Shown: piece after piece, positions 15,769-26,810 of the stretch
How positions within the stretch are numbered: the first letter of the stretch is position 1
Layout: the number at the start of each line of letters is the position of its first letter
Source: Bradyrhizobium monzae
Lineage (GTDB): Bacteria > Pseudomonadota > Alphaproteobacteria > Rhizobiales > Xanthobacteraceae
Length of the DNA: 64,000 nt
Assembly: GCF_021458635.1 (NCBI RefSeq)
Contig: NZ_JAIRDQ010000008.1
Span: 1 to 64,000, forward strand
Direction of reading: 5' to 3'
The notes under the pieces: model-generated
Database searches by the model: none
What the model was told of the DNA's origin: nothing
What the model saw: the letters and a program-made list of their open reading frames with translations, nothing else
Position numbers and translations under genes: made by a program

Positions 15769-17067
15769 ATGACCTTCGCCAAAACCGCCTCAGCGCCCGA
15801 TTCGTTTTTCACCGCCTCGCTCGAGCAGGCCGACCCGGAAATCGCAGCCGCCATCAAGGGCGAGCTCGGCCGGCAGCGCCATGAGGTCGAGCTGATCGCC
15901 TCCGAGAACATCGTCAGCCGGGCCGTGCTGGAAGCGCAGGGTTCGGTGATGACCAACAAATACGCAGAGGGTTATCCGGGCGCGCGGTACTACGGCGGTT
16001 GTGAGTGGGTCGACGTCGCCGAGAACCTCGCGATCGACCGCGCCAAGAGGCTGTTCGGCGCCAACTTCGCCAACGTGCAGCCGAACTCCGGCAGCCAGAT
16101 GAACCAGGCGGTGTTTTTGGCGCTGCTCCAGCCCGGCGACACCTTCATGGGTCTCGATCTCGCGGCCGGCGGCCATCTCACCCACGGCTCGCCCGTCAAC
16201 ATGAGCGGCAAGTGGTTCAAGGCCGCGCACTACACCGTGCGCCGCGAGGACCAGATCATCGACATGGACGCGGTCGCCAAGCAGGCCGAAGAGGTCAAGC
16301 CGAAGCTGATCGTCGCCGGCGGCTCGGCCTATTCGCGCGCCTGGGACTTCAAGCGTTTTCGCGAGATCGCGGACTCCGTGGGTGCTTACCTGCTGGTCGA
16401 CATGGCGCACTTCGCAGGCCTCGTTGCCGGCGGCGTGCATGCCTCGCCGGTGCCGCACGCCCACGTCACCACCACCACGACGCACAAATCGCTGCGCGGT
16501 CCGCGCGGCGGCCTGATCCTCAGCAATGACGAGGTGCTTGCCAAGAAGCTCAACTCGGCGATCTTCCCCGGCCTGCAGGGCGGCCCGCTGATGCACGTGA
16601 TCGCGGCGAAAGCCGTGGCCTTCGGCGAGGCGCTGCGTCCGGACTTCAAGGTCTACGCGAAGAACGTCGTCGAGAACGCCAAGGCGCTGGCCGAGACGCT
16701 GAAGAGCCATGGCTTCGATATTGTCTCCGGCGGGACCGATAACCATCTGATGCTGGTTGACCTGCGGCCGAAGGGCCTGAAGGGCAACGTCTCGGAGAAG
16801 GCGCTGGTCCGCGCCGCCATCACCTGCAACAAGAACGGGATTCCGTTCGACCCCGAAAAGCCGTTCGTCACCTCGGGCCTGCGTCTCGGCACGCCCGCAG
16901 CGACGACCCGCGGCTTCGGCGTCGCTGAATTCCAGCAGGTCGGCGGCATGATCGCCGAGGTCCTCAACGCGATCGCGCAGTCCGACGACGGCAAGGCGCC
17001 GCTGGTCGAGGCCGCGATCAAGGAACGGGTCAAGGCGCTTACCGACCGGTTCCCGATCTATCAGTAA
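15769..17067 (+). CDS. glyA: serine hydroxymethyltransferase
   Basis: The 432-residue PLP enzyme interconverts serine and glycine while charging tetrahydrofolate with a one-carbon unit in the cytoplasm. The PLP lysine is in VTTTTTHKSLRGPRGGLIL. Other family blocks are ELIASENIVSRAVLEAQGS, NKYAEGYPGARYYGGCEWVD and LVDMAHFAGLVAGG. Length is normal. It is followed after 15 bases by nrdR, the start of the riboflavin cluster, an order common in Rhizobiales. The 260-base leader shows GC-rich inverted repeats but no riboswitch that I can identify. Confidence 0.98.
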   Translation: MTFAKTASAPDSFFTASLEQADPEIAAAIKGELGRQRHEVELIASENIVSRAVLEAQGSVMTNKYAEGYPGARYYGGCEWVDVAENLAIDRAKRLFGANFANVQPNSGSQMNQAVFLALLQPGDTFMGLDLAAGGHLTHGSPVNMSGKWFKAAHYTVRREDQIIDMDAVAKQAEEVKPKLIVAGGSAYSRAWDFKRFREIADSVGAYLLVDMAHFAGLVAGGVHASPVPHAHVTTTTTHKSLRGPRGGLILSNDEVLAKKLNSAIFPGLQGGPLMHVIAAKAVAFGEALRPDFKVYAKNVVENAKALAETLKSHGFDIVSGGTDNHLMLVDLRPKGLKGNVSEKALVRAAITCNKNGIPFDPEKPFVTSGLRLGTPAATTRGFGVAEFQQVGGMIAEVLNAIAQSDDGKAPLVEAAIKERVKALTDRFPIYQ

Positions 17068-17082
17068 GGTCTGGATACACGG

Positions 17083-17565
17083 ATGCGCTGCCCGAACTGC
17101 AACAGTCTCGATACGCAGGTGAAGGACTCGCGTCCGACCGAGGATTCCTCCGTCATTCGCAGGCGGCGCGTGTGCGTCGCCTGCGAATTCCGCTTCACCA
17201 CCTTCGAGCGCGTGCAGCTGCGCGAGCTCACGGTGATCAAGCGCAACGGCCGCCGCGTGCCGTTCGACCGCGACAAGCTGATGCGTTCCGTGTCGATCAG
17301 TCTGCGCAAGCGGCCGGTCGAGCCGGAGCGGGTGGAGAAGATGGTCTCGACCATCGTGCGCGAGCTCGAGACCGGTGGTGAGGCCGAGATCTCCTCCGAG
17401 GTGATCGGCGAGACCGTGATGGAGCATCTGCGCACGCTCGACGACGTCGCCTATGTGCGCTTCGCCTCGGTCTACCGCAATTTCCGCGAGGCCAAGGATT
17501 TCGCCGACGTGCTCGGCGAGCTCTCCGGTGAGGAGGAAGCGCGGCTCGCCGCGATCCGCAAATGA
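17083..17565 (+). CDS. nrdR: transcriptional repressor NrdR
   Basis: The 160-residue protein represses ribonucleotide reductase genes in response to ATP/dATP. It has the N-terminal zinc ribbon MRCPNCNS with the second Cys pair in RRRVCVACEFRFTTFE, and an ATP-cone domain from about residue 50 (VIKRNGRRVPFDRDKLMRSV). Its last codons overlap the ribD start (ATGA), coupling it to the riboflavin genes. Length and motifs are standard. Confidence 0.97.
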   Translation: MRCPNCNSLDTQVKDSRPTEDSSVIRRRRVCVACEFRFTTFERVQLRELTVIKRNGRRVPFDRDKLMRSVSISLRKRPVEPERVEKMVSTIVRELETGGEAEISSEVIGETVMEHLRTLDDVAYVRFASVYRNFREAKDFADVLGELSGEEEARLAAIRK

Positions 17566-18710
17566 TCTTCCGCATCCTGGAGGATCAGTTCGCCCAGAAA
17601 ATCCGCGAGACGAAGGATTCCGATCGGCGCTTCATGCAGCTTGCGCTGTCGCTCGGGCGGCGCGGGCAGGGGCGGACCTGGCCCAATCCGGCCGTCGGTG
17701 CCGTCATCGTCAAGGATGGAATCATCGTCGGCCGCGGCTGGACGCAACCGGGCGGACGGCCGCATGCCGAGCCCGAAGCGTTGCGCCGGGCCGGTGAAGC
17801 GGCGCGCGGCGCAACGCTCTACGTCACGCTCGAGCCATGTTCGCATTTCGGCAAGTCGCCACCTTGTGCAGACGCGGTGATCGCCGCCGGCATCAAGCGG
17901 GTGGTGGCGGCGGTCGAGGATCCCAATCCGGACGTCGCGGGGCAGGGCCATGCGCGCCTGCGCGCGGCCGGTATCACGGTGGATGTGGGCCCGTGCGCGG
18001 CGGAGGCGGTGTTCGACCATGCCGGGCATTTCCGCCGTATCCGCGATCGCCGTCCGCATGTGATCCTGAAGCTCGCGGTTTCGCCCGACGGCAAGATCGG
18101 CGCAGCAGGCGCAAAGCCGCTCGCGATCACGGGCGAAGCCGTGCGCAACCGCGTGCATCTGCTGCGCGCACAGTGCGATGCCGTCCTGGTCGGCATCGGC
18201 ACGGTGCTGGCGGACGATCCGCAGCTCAATTGTCGTCTGCCGGGCATGGACGCGCGCTCACCGGTACGTGTGGTGCTCGATCAGAACCTGAGAATTCCGG
18301 CCTCGAGCCAGCTCCTGCGCTCCGCGCGGGAGACGCCGGTCTGGGTGATCGCTTCAGAGCTTGCCGAGGCTGCGGCCGCGACCCGCCTTGGCGCTGCCGG
18401 TGCGCAAATCATGCGCATGCCACCGGGAAGTGCATCCGGGCTGGATCTTCCGGCCGTGCTGCATGCGCTCGCCGAAAAGGGCATCACGCGCCTGATGGTC
18501 GAGGGCGGCAGCCGTGTTGCGGCATCGTTCGTATCCGCCGACCTTGTCGACGAGATCTGGCTGTTCCGCGGAACGGAAGAGGTCGGCGCCGGCGGGGTCG
18601 ATGCGCTCGATGCATTGCCCCTGTCGAAAATCACGCAGTCGCAGGCCTACAAGGTTCATGCTAGCGAGACCTTCGACAAAGATACTCTCACCATCTACGA
18701 GCGCGCCTAA
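17562..18710 (+). CDS. ribD: bifunctional riboflavin deaminase/reductase RibD
   Basis: The 382-residue enzyme performs deamination and side-chain reduction of the pyrimidine intermediate in riboflavin synthesis. The deaminase domain (about 25-170) has the zinc motifs GGRPHAEPEALR and PCSHFGKSPPCADAV. The reductase domain follows from about 175 (HVILKLAVSPDGKIG), with the NADPH-binding region LMVEGGSRVAASF. The ATG overlaps the nrdR stop. About 20 extra N-terminal residues precede the domain; an internal Met at RRFMQLAL is an alternative start. Confidence 0.96.
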   Translation: MIFRILEDQFAQKIRETKDSDRRFMQLALSLGRRGQGRTWPNPAVGAVIVKDGIIVGRGWTQPGGRPHAEPEALRRAGEAARGATLYVTLEPCSHFGKSPPCADAVIAAGIKRVVAAVEDPNPDVAGQGHARLRAAGITVDVGPCAAEAVFDHAGHFRRIRDRRPHVILKLAVSPDGKIGAAGAKPLAITGEAVRNRVHLLRAQCDAVLVGIGTVLADDPQLNCRLPGMDARSPVRVVLDQNLRIPASSQLLRSARETPVWVIASELAEAAAATRLGAAGAQIMRMPPGSASGLDLPAVLHALAEKGITRLMVEGGSRVAASFVSADLVDEIWLFRGTEEVGAGGVDALDALPLSKITQSQAYKVHASETFDKDTLTIYERA

Positions 18711-18711
18711 C

Positions 18712-19323
18712 ATGTTCACCGGCATTGTCACCGATATCGGCGAGATCGTCAGCTTCAAGCCTGTGGCGCAGGGGCAGCTGCACCGGCTGCGCATCGCTTG
18801 CGGCTATGATCAGACCACCATCGCCGACGGTGCCTCGATCGCCAACAACGGCGTTTGCCTCACCGTGGTCGCCTCCGGCGTCGCAGATGGCAAGACCTGG
18901 TTCGACGTCGATGCCGCCGCCGAGACGCTGGCGCTGACGACGGCGAAGCACTGGAAGTTGGGTACGAGGCTTAATCTCGAGCGTGCTCTCAAGATCGGCG
19001 ACGAGCTCGGCGGCCACATCGTCGCCGGCCATGCCGACGGCATCGCCACCATCGTCAGCCGCGAGGATCTGCCCGATATGGCACGGTTCGAGCTCTCAAC
19101 CACACGGGAGCTGGCGCGCTTCATCGCCACCAAAGGCTCGATCACGCTCGACGGCGTCTCACTGACGGTCAATACGGTGAAGGATGTGACCTTTTCGGTG
19201 CTGATCATCCCGCATACGCTTGATGTCACGACGATCGGCGGCTGGAAGGCGGGGACTGAGGTCAATATCGAGGTCGATCTGATGGCCCGCTATGCGGCGC
19301 GACTGACGGAAATGACGGTTTAA
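18712..19323 (+). CDS. ribE: riboflavin synthase, alpha chain
   Basis: The 203-residue enzyme dismutates two lumazine molecules to riboflavin. It starts MFTGIVTDIGEIV, the hallmark N-terminus, and shows the internal duplication of two barrel halves, the second beginning around LGGHIVAGHADGIATI. The LTVNTVKD segment and SITLDGVSLTV are typical of the ligand site. The ATG comes one base after the ribD stop, so the genes are translationally coupled. I use ribE for riboflavin synthase, as usual outside enterics (ribC there). Confidence 0.96.
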   Translation: MFTGIVTDIGEIVSFKPVAQGQLHRLRIACGYDQTTIADGASIANNGVCLTVVASGVADGKTWFDVDAAAETLALTTAKHWKLGTRLNLERALKIGDELGGHIVAGHADGIATIVSREDLPDMARFELSTTRELARFIATKGSITLDGVSLTVNTVKDVTFSVLIIPHTLDVTTIGGWKAGTEVNIEVDLMARYAARLTEMTV

Positions 19324-19398
19324 AACTTGGCTTACTGGCCAGCGGCGACTACATAACGCGCCGACCCAAGAGGCGACTTCACGGAACGGATTGAGACG

Positions 19399-19890
19399 AT
19401 GGCAGACGCGCGGCGCGCACCCCTGAAGGACCAGACCGACATTTCCGGCGCGCGTGCGCTGATTGTCGAGGCGCGGTTCTATGACGATCTCCAGGACGCG
19501 CTTCTGGACGGCGCGGTCACCGAGCTGAAGGCGGCCGGCCTCACGCATGACGTCATCACGGTTCCCGGCGCGCTGGAGATCCCGGCGGCGGTTGCGATCG
19601 CGGTCGACGCGGCTGCGGCGAACGGCAAGCCCTATGACGCGGTGATCGCGCTCGGCTGCGTCATCCGCGGCGATACCATCCATTTCGAGATCGTCTCGCA
19701 GGAATCTTCGCGCGCGCTGATGGATCTTGCGGTGGTGCGAAAGCTGCCGCTCGGCAACGGCATCCTCACCGTCAACAATGAGGACCAGGCCTGGGCGCGA
19801 GCGCGCGCCAGCGAGCTCAACAAGGGCGGCGACGCCGCGCGCGCAGCACTTGCGATGCTGCGCATCAAACGCCGCATGGCGCGGGCCTGA
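19399..19890 (+). CDS. ribH: 6,7-dimethyl-8-ribityllumazine synthase
   Basis: The 163-residue enzyme joins the RibD product and dihydroxybutanone phosphate into lumazine, the substrate of RibE. The signature GCVIRGDTIHFEIV with the catalytic His is intact. PGALEIPAAVAIAV and GNGILTVNNEDQAWARA complete the active-site face. Seventy-five bases separate it from ribE, and nusB begins three bases after its stop. No FMN riboswitch is visible. Confidence 0.97.
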   Translation: MADARRAPLKDQTDISGARALIVEARFYDDLQDALLDGAVTELKAAGLTHDVITVPGALEIPAAVAIAVDAAAANGKPYDAVIALGCVIRGDTIHFEIVSQESSRALMDLAVVRKLPLGNGILTVNNEDQAWARARASELNKGGDAARAALAMLRIKRRMARA

Positions 19891-19893
19891 GCG

Positions 19894-20388
19894 ATGGCTG
19901 ACTTCAAGAAACCGGCGGGGCCCGCGGAGAAGAAAGCGAACCGGCGCGGTGCGGCACGGCTCGCCGCCGTCCAGGCGCTGTACCAGATGGACATCGCCGG
20001 CGCCGGCATCAACGACATCTTTGCTGAGTTCGAGAGCCATTGGCTTGGCAACGAGGTGGAGGGCGACACTTATCTGCCGGCGGAAGCTGCTTTCTTCCGC
20101 GACGTCGTCTCCGGCGTCGTGCGCGACCAGAAGAAGCTCGACCCTCTGATCGACGAGGCGTTGTCGAAGGGTTGGCCCTTGAAGCGGATCGAAGCGATCC
20201 TGCGCGCGGTGTTGCGGGCAGGGGCCTATGAGCTCCAGCACCGCAAGGACGTGCCGGGCCGCGTCGTTGTTTCAGAGTATGTCGATGTTGCGAATGCGTT
20301 CGTCGACCGCGAGGAGACCGGCATGGTCAACGCGGTGCTCGACCAGATCGGCCGCCAGTTTCGCGGCGACGAGTTCGGCCGGGGGTAG
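19894..20388 (+). CDS. nusB: transcription antitermination factor NusB
   Basis: The 164-residue all-helical protein binds boxA RNA with NusE (S10) in rRNA antitermination. Characteristic blocks are RGAARLAAVQALYQMDIAG, IEAILRAVLRAGAYELQ and VVVSEYVDVANAFVDREETG. A basic N-terminal tail of about 20 residues (KKPAGPAEKKANRRG) is typical of Rhizobiales. The usual ribH-nusB linkage is present, with a three-base gap. A hairpin repeat follows before thiL. Confidence 0.97.
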   Translation: MADFKKPAGPAEKKANRRGAARLAAVQALYQMDIAGAGINDIFAEFESHWLGNEVEGDTYLPAEAAFFRDVVSGVVRDQKKLDPLIDEALSKGWPLKRIEAILRAVLRAGAYELQHRKDVPGRVVVSEYVDVANAFVDREETGMVNAVLDQIGRQFRGDEFGRG

Positions 20389-20398
20389 TTATGGGGCC

Positions 20399-20483
20399 GT
20401 CATTGCGAGGAGCGTAGCGACGAAGCAATCCAGACTGCTTCTGCAGAGGCAGTCTGGATTGCTTCGCTTCGCTCGCAATGACG
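20399..20483. repeat. REP-like hairpin repeat, copy 1
   Basis: This 85-base element is a near-perfect long palindrome: CGTCATTGCGAGGAGCG leads in, CGAAGCAATCCAGACTGC and its complement form the stem tip, and CGCTCGCAATGACG closes it. I recognise it as a dispersed intergenic repeat of Bradyrhizobium. A second copy is at 61596-61680. Here it lies between nusB and thiL and could act in transcript termination or mRNA stability. Confidence 0.75.
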
Positions 20484-20506
20484 GCGGGAGATGACGGATC
20501 GAGCTG

Positions 20507-21505
20507 ATGGCAAACCCGCACAATCCCTCTGCCGAAGACTCCCTCATCGCGCGCTATTTCAAGCCGTTGGCGACTGATCCCGGCGCGTTCGGGTTGGTCG
20601 ATGACGCCGCGATCCTGTCCTCGTCCGGCGACGACATCGTCGTCACCACCGATGCCGTGGTCGAGGGCGTGCACTATCTTGCCACTGATCCCCCCGACAC
20701 CATCGCGCGCAAGGCACTGCGGGTGAACCTGTCCGATCTCGCCGCCAAGGGGGCTGTGCCCGCCGGGTTCGTGCTGACGCTGGCGCTGCGCAGCAAGGAG
20801 GATGCCTGGCTCAGGCCGTTTGCCGATGCGCTCGGCGAGGACGCCAAAAACTTCGCCTGCCCGCTGCTCGGCGGCGACACGGTGTCGACGCCCGGACTGC
20901 AGATGATCTCGATCACGGCCTTCGGCCGCGTGCCGAAGGGGCGGATGGTCGGCCGCACCGGCGCGCGGCCGGGCGACGTTATCCTGGTGACGGGGACGAT
21001 CGGCGATGCCGCGCTCGGCCTCGACGTGCTCACCGGCGGTGCGGCGGCCTCGGCGCTGACGTCCGATCCAGCGGCAAGAGAAGCGCTGATCTCGCGCTAT
21101 CGGATCCCGCAGCCGCGCAACGTGCTGGCGCGGGCCGTGCGCGACCGCGCGACAGCTTCGATGGACGTGTCCGACGGGCTCGCCGGCGACCTGACGAAAC
21201 TCTGCGCGGCGTCCGGCGTCTCGGCCACGGTCAACGTGGCGCGCGTGCCCCTGTCACCTGCGGCGGGAGGCCTGGTCGCGCGCAACGCCATTTGCGTTGA
21301 GACGCTGCTTGCCGGGGGCGACGACTACGAGGTGCTGTGCACGGTACCGCCGGCGCAGAGCGATGCGCTGATGGAAGCGGGGCGGGCAGTCGGTCTGGCC
21401 GTCACGGCAATCGGCGCCATCGTCGCGGGCCATGAGCGGCCGCGCTTCCTGGATGGGCAGGGCCAGGAGTTGGCTTTGAAGCGGCTGTCCTACAGCCACT
21501 TCTAG
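20507..21505 (+). CDS. thiL: thiamine-monophosphate kinase
   Basis: The 332-residue ATP-dependent kinase converts thiamine monophosphate to thiamine pyrophosphate. Family features are the N-terminal EDSLIARYFKP, DDAAILSSSGDDIVVTTDAVVEGVHY, the Gly-rich LLGGDTVSTPG and SMDVSDGLAGDLTKLC. Length is standard. It follows nusB across the repeat, a conserved neighbour in alphaproteobacteria. No thiamine riboswitch precedes it, consistent with its role as an acceptor of salvaged or synthesised TMP. Confidence 0.96.
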   Translation: MANPHNPSAEDSLIARYFKPLATDPGAFGLVDDAAILSSSGDDIVVTTDAVVEGVHYLATDPPDTIARKALRVNLSDLAAKGAVPAGFVLTLALRSKEDAWLRPFADALGEDAKNFACPLLGGDTVSTPGLQMISITAFGRVPKGRMVGRTGARPGDVILVTGTIGDAALGLDVLTGGAAASALTSDPAAREALISRYRIPQPRNVLARAVRDRATASMDVSDGLAGDLTKLCAASGVSATVNVARVPLSPAAGGLVARNAICVETLLAGGDDYEVLCTVPPAQSDALMEAGRAVGLAVTAIGAIVAGHERPRFLDGQGQELALKRLSYSHF

Positions 21506-21627
21506 GAATTGCGCCGAGCCGGCGGTCCGCCGCTCGGGATTAGGTCTAAATACTTGCCGAGATCGGCTTTTTCGGCCTCATCCGGCGTTGCACCCTCAAT
21601 TTGATTTTGGCAAGCTTGTGACCGACT

Positions 21628-21658
21628 AGGGCCACCCCTTCGTGCAAGGGGCGGCCCT
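21628..21658 (+). terminator. GC-rich hairpin after thiL
   Basis: AGGGCCACCCCTT, a CGTGC loop and AAGGGGCGGCCCT form an almost perfect stem of 13 bp with one central mismatch. It lies 120 bases after the thiL stop and 85 bases before hppA. There is no clear T-run, so it may be a weak terminator or a leader structure of hppA. Confidence 0.4.
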
Positions 21659-21743
21659 GTTCAACATAAGGGCGCCGCACCGCTTGACGGAAAAACAAAA
21701 GGCGCCGGGGGTACGTACATCAAGGATCTGAGGCAAAAATCAC

Positions 21744-23864
<2,121 letters not shown>

Positions 23865-23885
23865 GCGGCGCTAACGACACAAGAC

Positions 23886-23917
23886 AAAACCCCGCGGCGA
23901 CAGCCGCGGGGTTTTTG
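23886..23917 (+). terminator. rho-independent terminator of hppA
   Basis: AACCCCGCGGC, a GACA loop and GCCGCGGGGTT form an 11-bp stem followed immediately by TTTG. It begins about 22 bases after the hppA stop. The A-run before the stem means it could also terminate transcription from the convergent gene at 23949. Confidence 0.85.
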
Positions 23918-23948
23918 CTTTCCGCCCTACGGCGTCGCGGCGCGATGC

Positions 23949-24950
23949 CTACTGCACGTCCATCTGCAGGCCTTCCTTCTGGATGATGCCGGCGAACTTC
24001 TTCGTCTCGGCGTCCACGAAGTCCGCGAATTGCTGCGGCGTGCCGTAGTCGGCGCGGGCGCCCATGGCGGTGATCTGCTTTTTCATGTCGTCGCGCTCCA
24101 GCATCGCCTTGACCTGGAGATTGAGCGCTTCGAGCACGGGGGCAGGGACGCCCTTCGGCAGAAACACCGAGAACCATGACGACACATCGAAGTTCGCAAG
24201 CTCCGGCGCGCTCTCGCGCATGGTCGGCAGGTTCGGTGCGAGATCACTCGGCTCGGTCGTGGTGACGCAGAGACCGTTGAGCGTGCCGTTCTGAACCTGC
24301 GGCAGGCTGGGATAGAGATTGTCGAACAGGATCTGGATGTCGCCGGCAAGCGCGGCCTGAAGCGCAGGCCCGGCGCCACGGAACGGGATATGCGTCATCT
24401 TCAGCCCGGTGAGCTGGAGGAACCAGGCGCCGGTGAGGTGAGGGCTCTGGCCGACGCCGGAGGAGGCGTAGCTGAGCTTATCCGGATTGGCCTTGAGAAA
24501 GGCGATCAGCTCGGCGACCGACTTGATGCCGGTCTTCGGATGCGCCGACACGATGTTCGGGATCCGGATCATGTTGGACACCGGTTGGAGCTGATCCGGC
24601 TTGTAGCTGAGGTTCTTGAAGATGCTGTAGGCGATCGCGTTCGGCCCGGGATTGCCGATCAGGATGGTGTGGCCGTCGGCCTTGGAGCGAACGACTTCGG
24701 CCGTCCCGATCGTGCCGCCGCCGCCCGATCGATTTTCCACGACCGCGGTCTGGCCCCAGGCGGATTGGAGATGGGCTGCGAGCAACCGTCCCATGACGTC
24801 GGTCGAGCCGCCGGCCGCGGCCGGCACGATGATTCGGATGTTCTCGGTCGGCTTCCAGTCGGCAAGGCTCGACCGCGGCAGGATGGCGGCGGCCGACAGA
24901 CCGGCGGCACCAGCGAGCACGCGACGACGTGACAGAACTTTGTTGGGCAC
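23949..24950 (-). CDS. tripartite tricarboxylate transporter substrate-binding protein (Bug family)
   Basis: The 333-residue protein is a periplasmic Bug/TctC-type binding protein, which delivers organic acids to a TctAB permease. It has a Tat-like export signal with SRRRVLAGAAGLSAAAIL near the N-terminus. Family motifs include IRIIVPAAAGGSTDVMGRLL and the second lobe. The start is a GTG at 24950 with AGGGAGTGG upstream; an ATG 20 codons earlier lacks a site. No tctA or tctB permease gene is nearby, so it is an orphan, as most Bug proteins are. Confidence 0.87.
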   Translation of the reverse strand: MPNKVLSRRRVLAGAAGLSAAAILPRSSLADWKPTENIRIIVPAAAGGSTDVMGRLLAAHLQSAWGQTAVVENRSGGGGTIGTAEVVRSKADGHTILIGNPGPNAIAYSIFKNLSYKPDQLQPVSNMIRIPNIVSAHPKTGIKSVAELIAFLKANPDKLSYASSGVGQSPHLTGAWFLQLTGLKMTHIPFRGAGPALQAALAGDIQILFDNLYPSLPQVQNGTLNGLCVTTTEPSDLAPNLPTMRESAPELANFDVSSWFSVFLPKGVPAPVLEALNLQVKAMLERDDMKKQITAMGARADYGTPQQFADFVDAETKKFAGIIQKEGLQMDVQ

Positions 24951-25083
24951 GAATCCACTCCCTGCTTCTTGTTTTGCAGAGAGCGTATGGAACCCGGCGC
25001 GCAACGGCAAGTCGCGCGCGCCGGCAAGTGCCGCGGGGAGAGCGGCACGACGCCGCAGGCCGAAATGTCAGATCATCAAGATC

Positions 25084-25569
25084 TCAGTTGAAGCTGAGCA
25101 GCTTGAACAGCGGCGCGAGGTAGCTCATCTCCTGGCCCGAGGTCGGTGTGGTCCGGCTGATCGAGTCGAAGATCTTGCCGTCCTGGAGGCCGTAATTGGC
25201 AAGCCGGCGCACGCGCCGGTTCTTGTCGAAATAGACGGCGATCACGCGCTGATCGACTACCTTCTGGTTCATGAAGGCGACCATGCGCTCCGAGCGCTGC
25301 GAGATGTAGTAAAACACTTCACCGTCGAGCGTCGCGACCGTAGAGGGCGTGCCCATCACGATCAGCACCTGGTCCTGGCTTGCGCCGAGCGGAATCTGCT
25401 CGAGCGCGCCGGGCGGCAGGATATAGCCCTTCTGGAATTGCTCGCCGGTGCATCCCGCAAGGGCGCCACCGACCAGAGCCACGACCGCGAGCATGCGCAA
25501 GCCGCGCCAGCGTGCATAAAGGCCGCGCCGCTTGGCTGCGCGCAGGCTGGTCTGGTTCGTTATCGTCAT
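25084..25569 (-). CDS. bamE: outer-membrane lipoprotein BamE (SmpA/OmlA)
   Basis: The 161-residue lipoprotein belongs to the BAM complex that inserts beta-barrel proteins in the outer membrane. A signal peptide ends in a lipobox, GGALAGC, at about residue 40. The SmpA/OmlA domain follows: LEQIPLGASQDQVLIVMGTP and GEVFYYISQRSERM. The ATG at 25569 gives a normal signal peptide with a basic N-region. It is divergent from the cytochrome bc1 chaperone gene. The long N-region before the hydrophobic core is common in Rhizobiales. Confidence 0.9.
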   Translation of the reverse strand: MTITNQTSLRAAKRRGLYARWRGLRMLAVVALVGGALAGCTGEQFQKGYILPPGALEQIPLGASQDQVLIVMGTPSTVATLDGEVFYYISQRSERMVAFMNQKVVDQRVIAVYFDKNRRVRRLANYGLQDGKIFDSISRTTPTSGQEMSYLAPLFKLLSFN

Positions 25570-25667
25570 AGCGGAACTGATTCCGTCCCCTTGCGTCGCG
25601 CGAGGCGCTGAAGTACCGGGCGGAGGCTCTGAATGCAACTCGCGCGCGCCCGCTTGCGGAAACCACA

Positions 25668-26222
25668 ATGCTTTGGCCGTTCAATCACTTCAGGAAACCC
25701 CGGCTAGCCCCGGCCGGCACCATTGAGGCCATCTATGGCATGATCGTGACGCAGGCGCGAGAACCCATATTTTACCGGGACTTGGGCGTGCCCGATACGG
25801 TTAATGGTCGTTTCGACCTGTTGCTGCTGCACCTCTGGTTGTTGCTGCGGCGGCTGCGGTCCGTCGCTCAGGGCGGGGCGGAGCTGTCACAGACCCTGTT
25901 CGACCGCTTCTGCGAGGACATGGACGACAATCTGCGCGAGATGGGCATAGGCGACCAGACCGTCCCGAAGCGGATGCGGGCCTTCGGCGAGGCGTTTTAC
26001 GGCCGTGTCCAGGCCTATGACCAGGGGATCGACAGCAGTGCCGAGGCGCTGGCGCAGGCGATCTGCAAGAATATCTTGAATGGTACCGGGATGGATCGCG
26101 CACGGCGGCTGGCCGCTTACGCGGAGGCTACGAATGCGGGTCTCGGCCAGATCGACGATTCCGCACTGTTGCTCGGATCCTTTAGGTTTCCCGCACCGCT
26201 CGCCGAGGATGAGACGTCATGA
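25668..26222 (+). CDS. ubiquinol-cytochrome c chaperone family protein (CBP3-like)
   Basis: The 184-residue soluble protein matches the CBP3/UQCC1 family that aids assembly of cytochrome b in complex III. Typical blocks are IYGMIVTQAREPIFYRDLGV, the Leu-rich LLLLHLWLLLRRLR and FCEDMDDNLREMGIGDQTVPK. It overlaps the next gene, the yceD-like protein, by four bases (ATGA). The pairing with yceD is widespread in Rhizobiales. The role is known from yeast and inferred here. Confidence 0.88.
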   Translation: MLWPFNHFRKPRLAPAGTIEAIYGMIVTQAREPIFYRDLGVPDTVNGRFDLLLLHLWLLLRRLRSVAQGGAELSQTLFDRFCEDMDDNLREMGIGDQTVPKRMRAFGEAFYGRVQAYDQGIDSSAEALAQAICKNILNGTGMDRARRLAAYAEATNAGLGQIDDSALLLGSFRFPAPLAEDETS

Positions 26223-26794
26223 CCCGACCGACGACCGGACCCGACCCTTGGCGCGTGCCCGTGATGGTGGCGCATATTCCCGATACCGGCCTGCACCGTG
26301 AGCTCGAAGCCTCGGCTGCGGAGCGACAGGCCATGGCCGAGCTCGCGGGCGTGCGTGAGGTCCTGTCGGCCCATGCCGACCTCGAAATCGTGCCGAAGAG
26401 CGGCGGCCGGCTCCAGGTCACGGGCCATGTGCGGGCCTGGGTCGGCCAGACCTGTGTGGTCACGCTCGATCCGATCGAGAGCGAGATCGACGAAGATATC
26501 GACCTGACCTTTGCCCCCGAGGCCGAGGTGCGGCGGCTGGCCGACCTGATCGAGGAAGGCGAGGACAACGAGACCCCCCCGGAGGTCGCCGATCCGCCGG
26601 AGGCCATCGTCAACGGGATCATCGATCTCGGCCGGATCGCGACCGACGCGCTGTTCCTGGCGATCGACCCTTACCCCCGCAAACCGGGGGTCGTGTTCGA
26701 GGCGGAGGTCACCGCACTTGATCCCGAGGACCATCCGTTCGCGGCGCTGAAGGCGCTTCAGGACAACAAGCAGGGCAAGAAGAAAGGCAAATAG
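26219..26794 (+). CDS. yceD: YceD-family (DUF177) rRNA accumulation protein
   Basis: The 191-residue protein belongs to DUF177, whose E. coli member YceD is needed for 23S rRNA accumulation. The conserved core is GHVRAWVGQTCVVTLDPIES followed by the acidic region EIDEDIDLTFAPE. A Lys-rich C-terminal tail ends the protein. It precedes plsX as in many bacteria, but no rpmF lies in the gap; alphaproteobacteria usually carry rpmF elsewhere. Confidence 0.85.
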   Translation: MTRPTTGPDPWRVPVMVAHIPDTGLHRELEASAAERQAMAELAGVREVLSAHADLEIVPKSGGRLQVTGHVRAWVGQTCVVTLDPIESEIDEDIDLTFAPEAEVRRLADLIEEGEDNETPPEVADPPEAIVNGIIDLGRIATDALFLAIDPYPRKPGVVFEAEVTALDPEDHPFAALKALQDNKQGKKKGK

Positions 26795-26810
26795 CTGGGC
26801 ATTACCCGTA

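Noticed and set aside
15790..17427. 545-residue minus-strand ORF opposite glyA and nrdR
   Set aside because: It shadows two certain genes and has no recognisable motif.
19324..19398. FMN riboswitch upstream of ribH
   Set aside because: The gap is only 75 bases and lacks conserved RFN segments.
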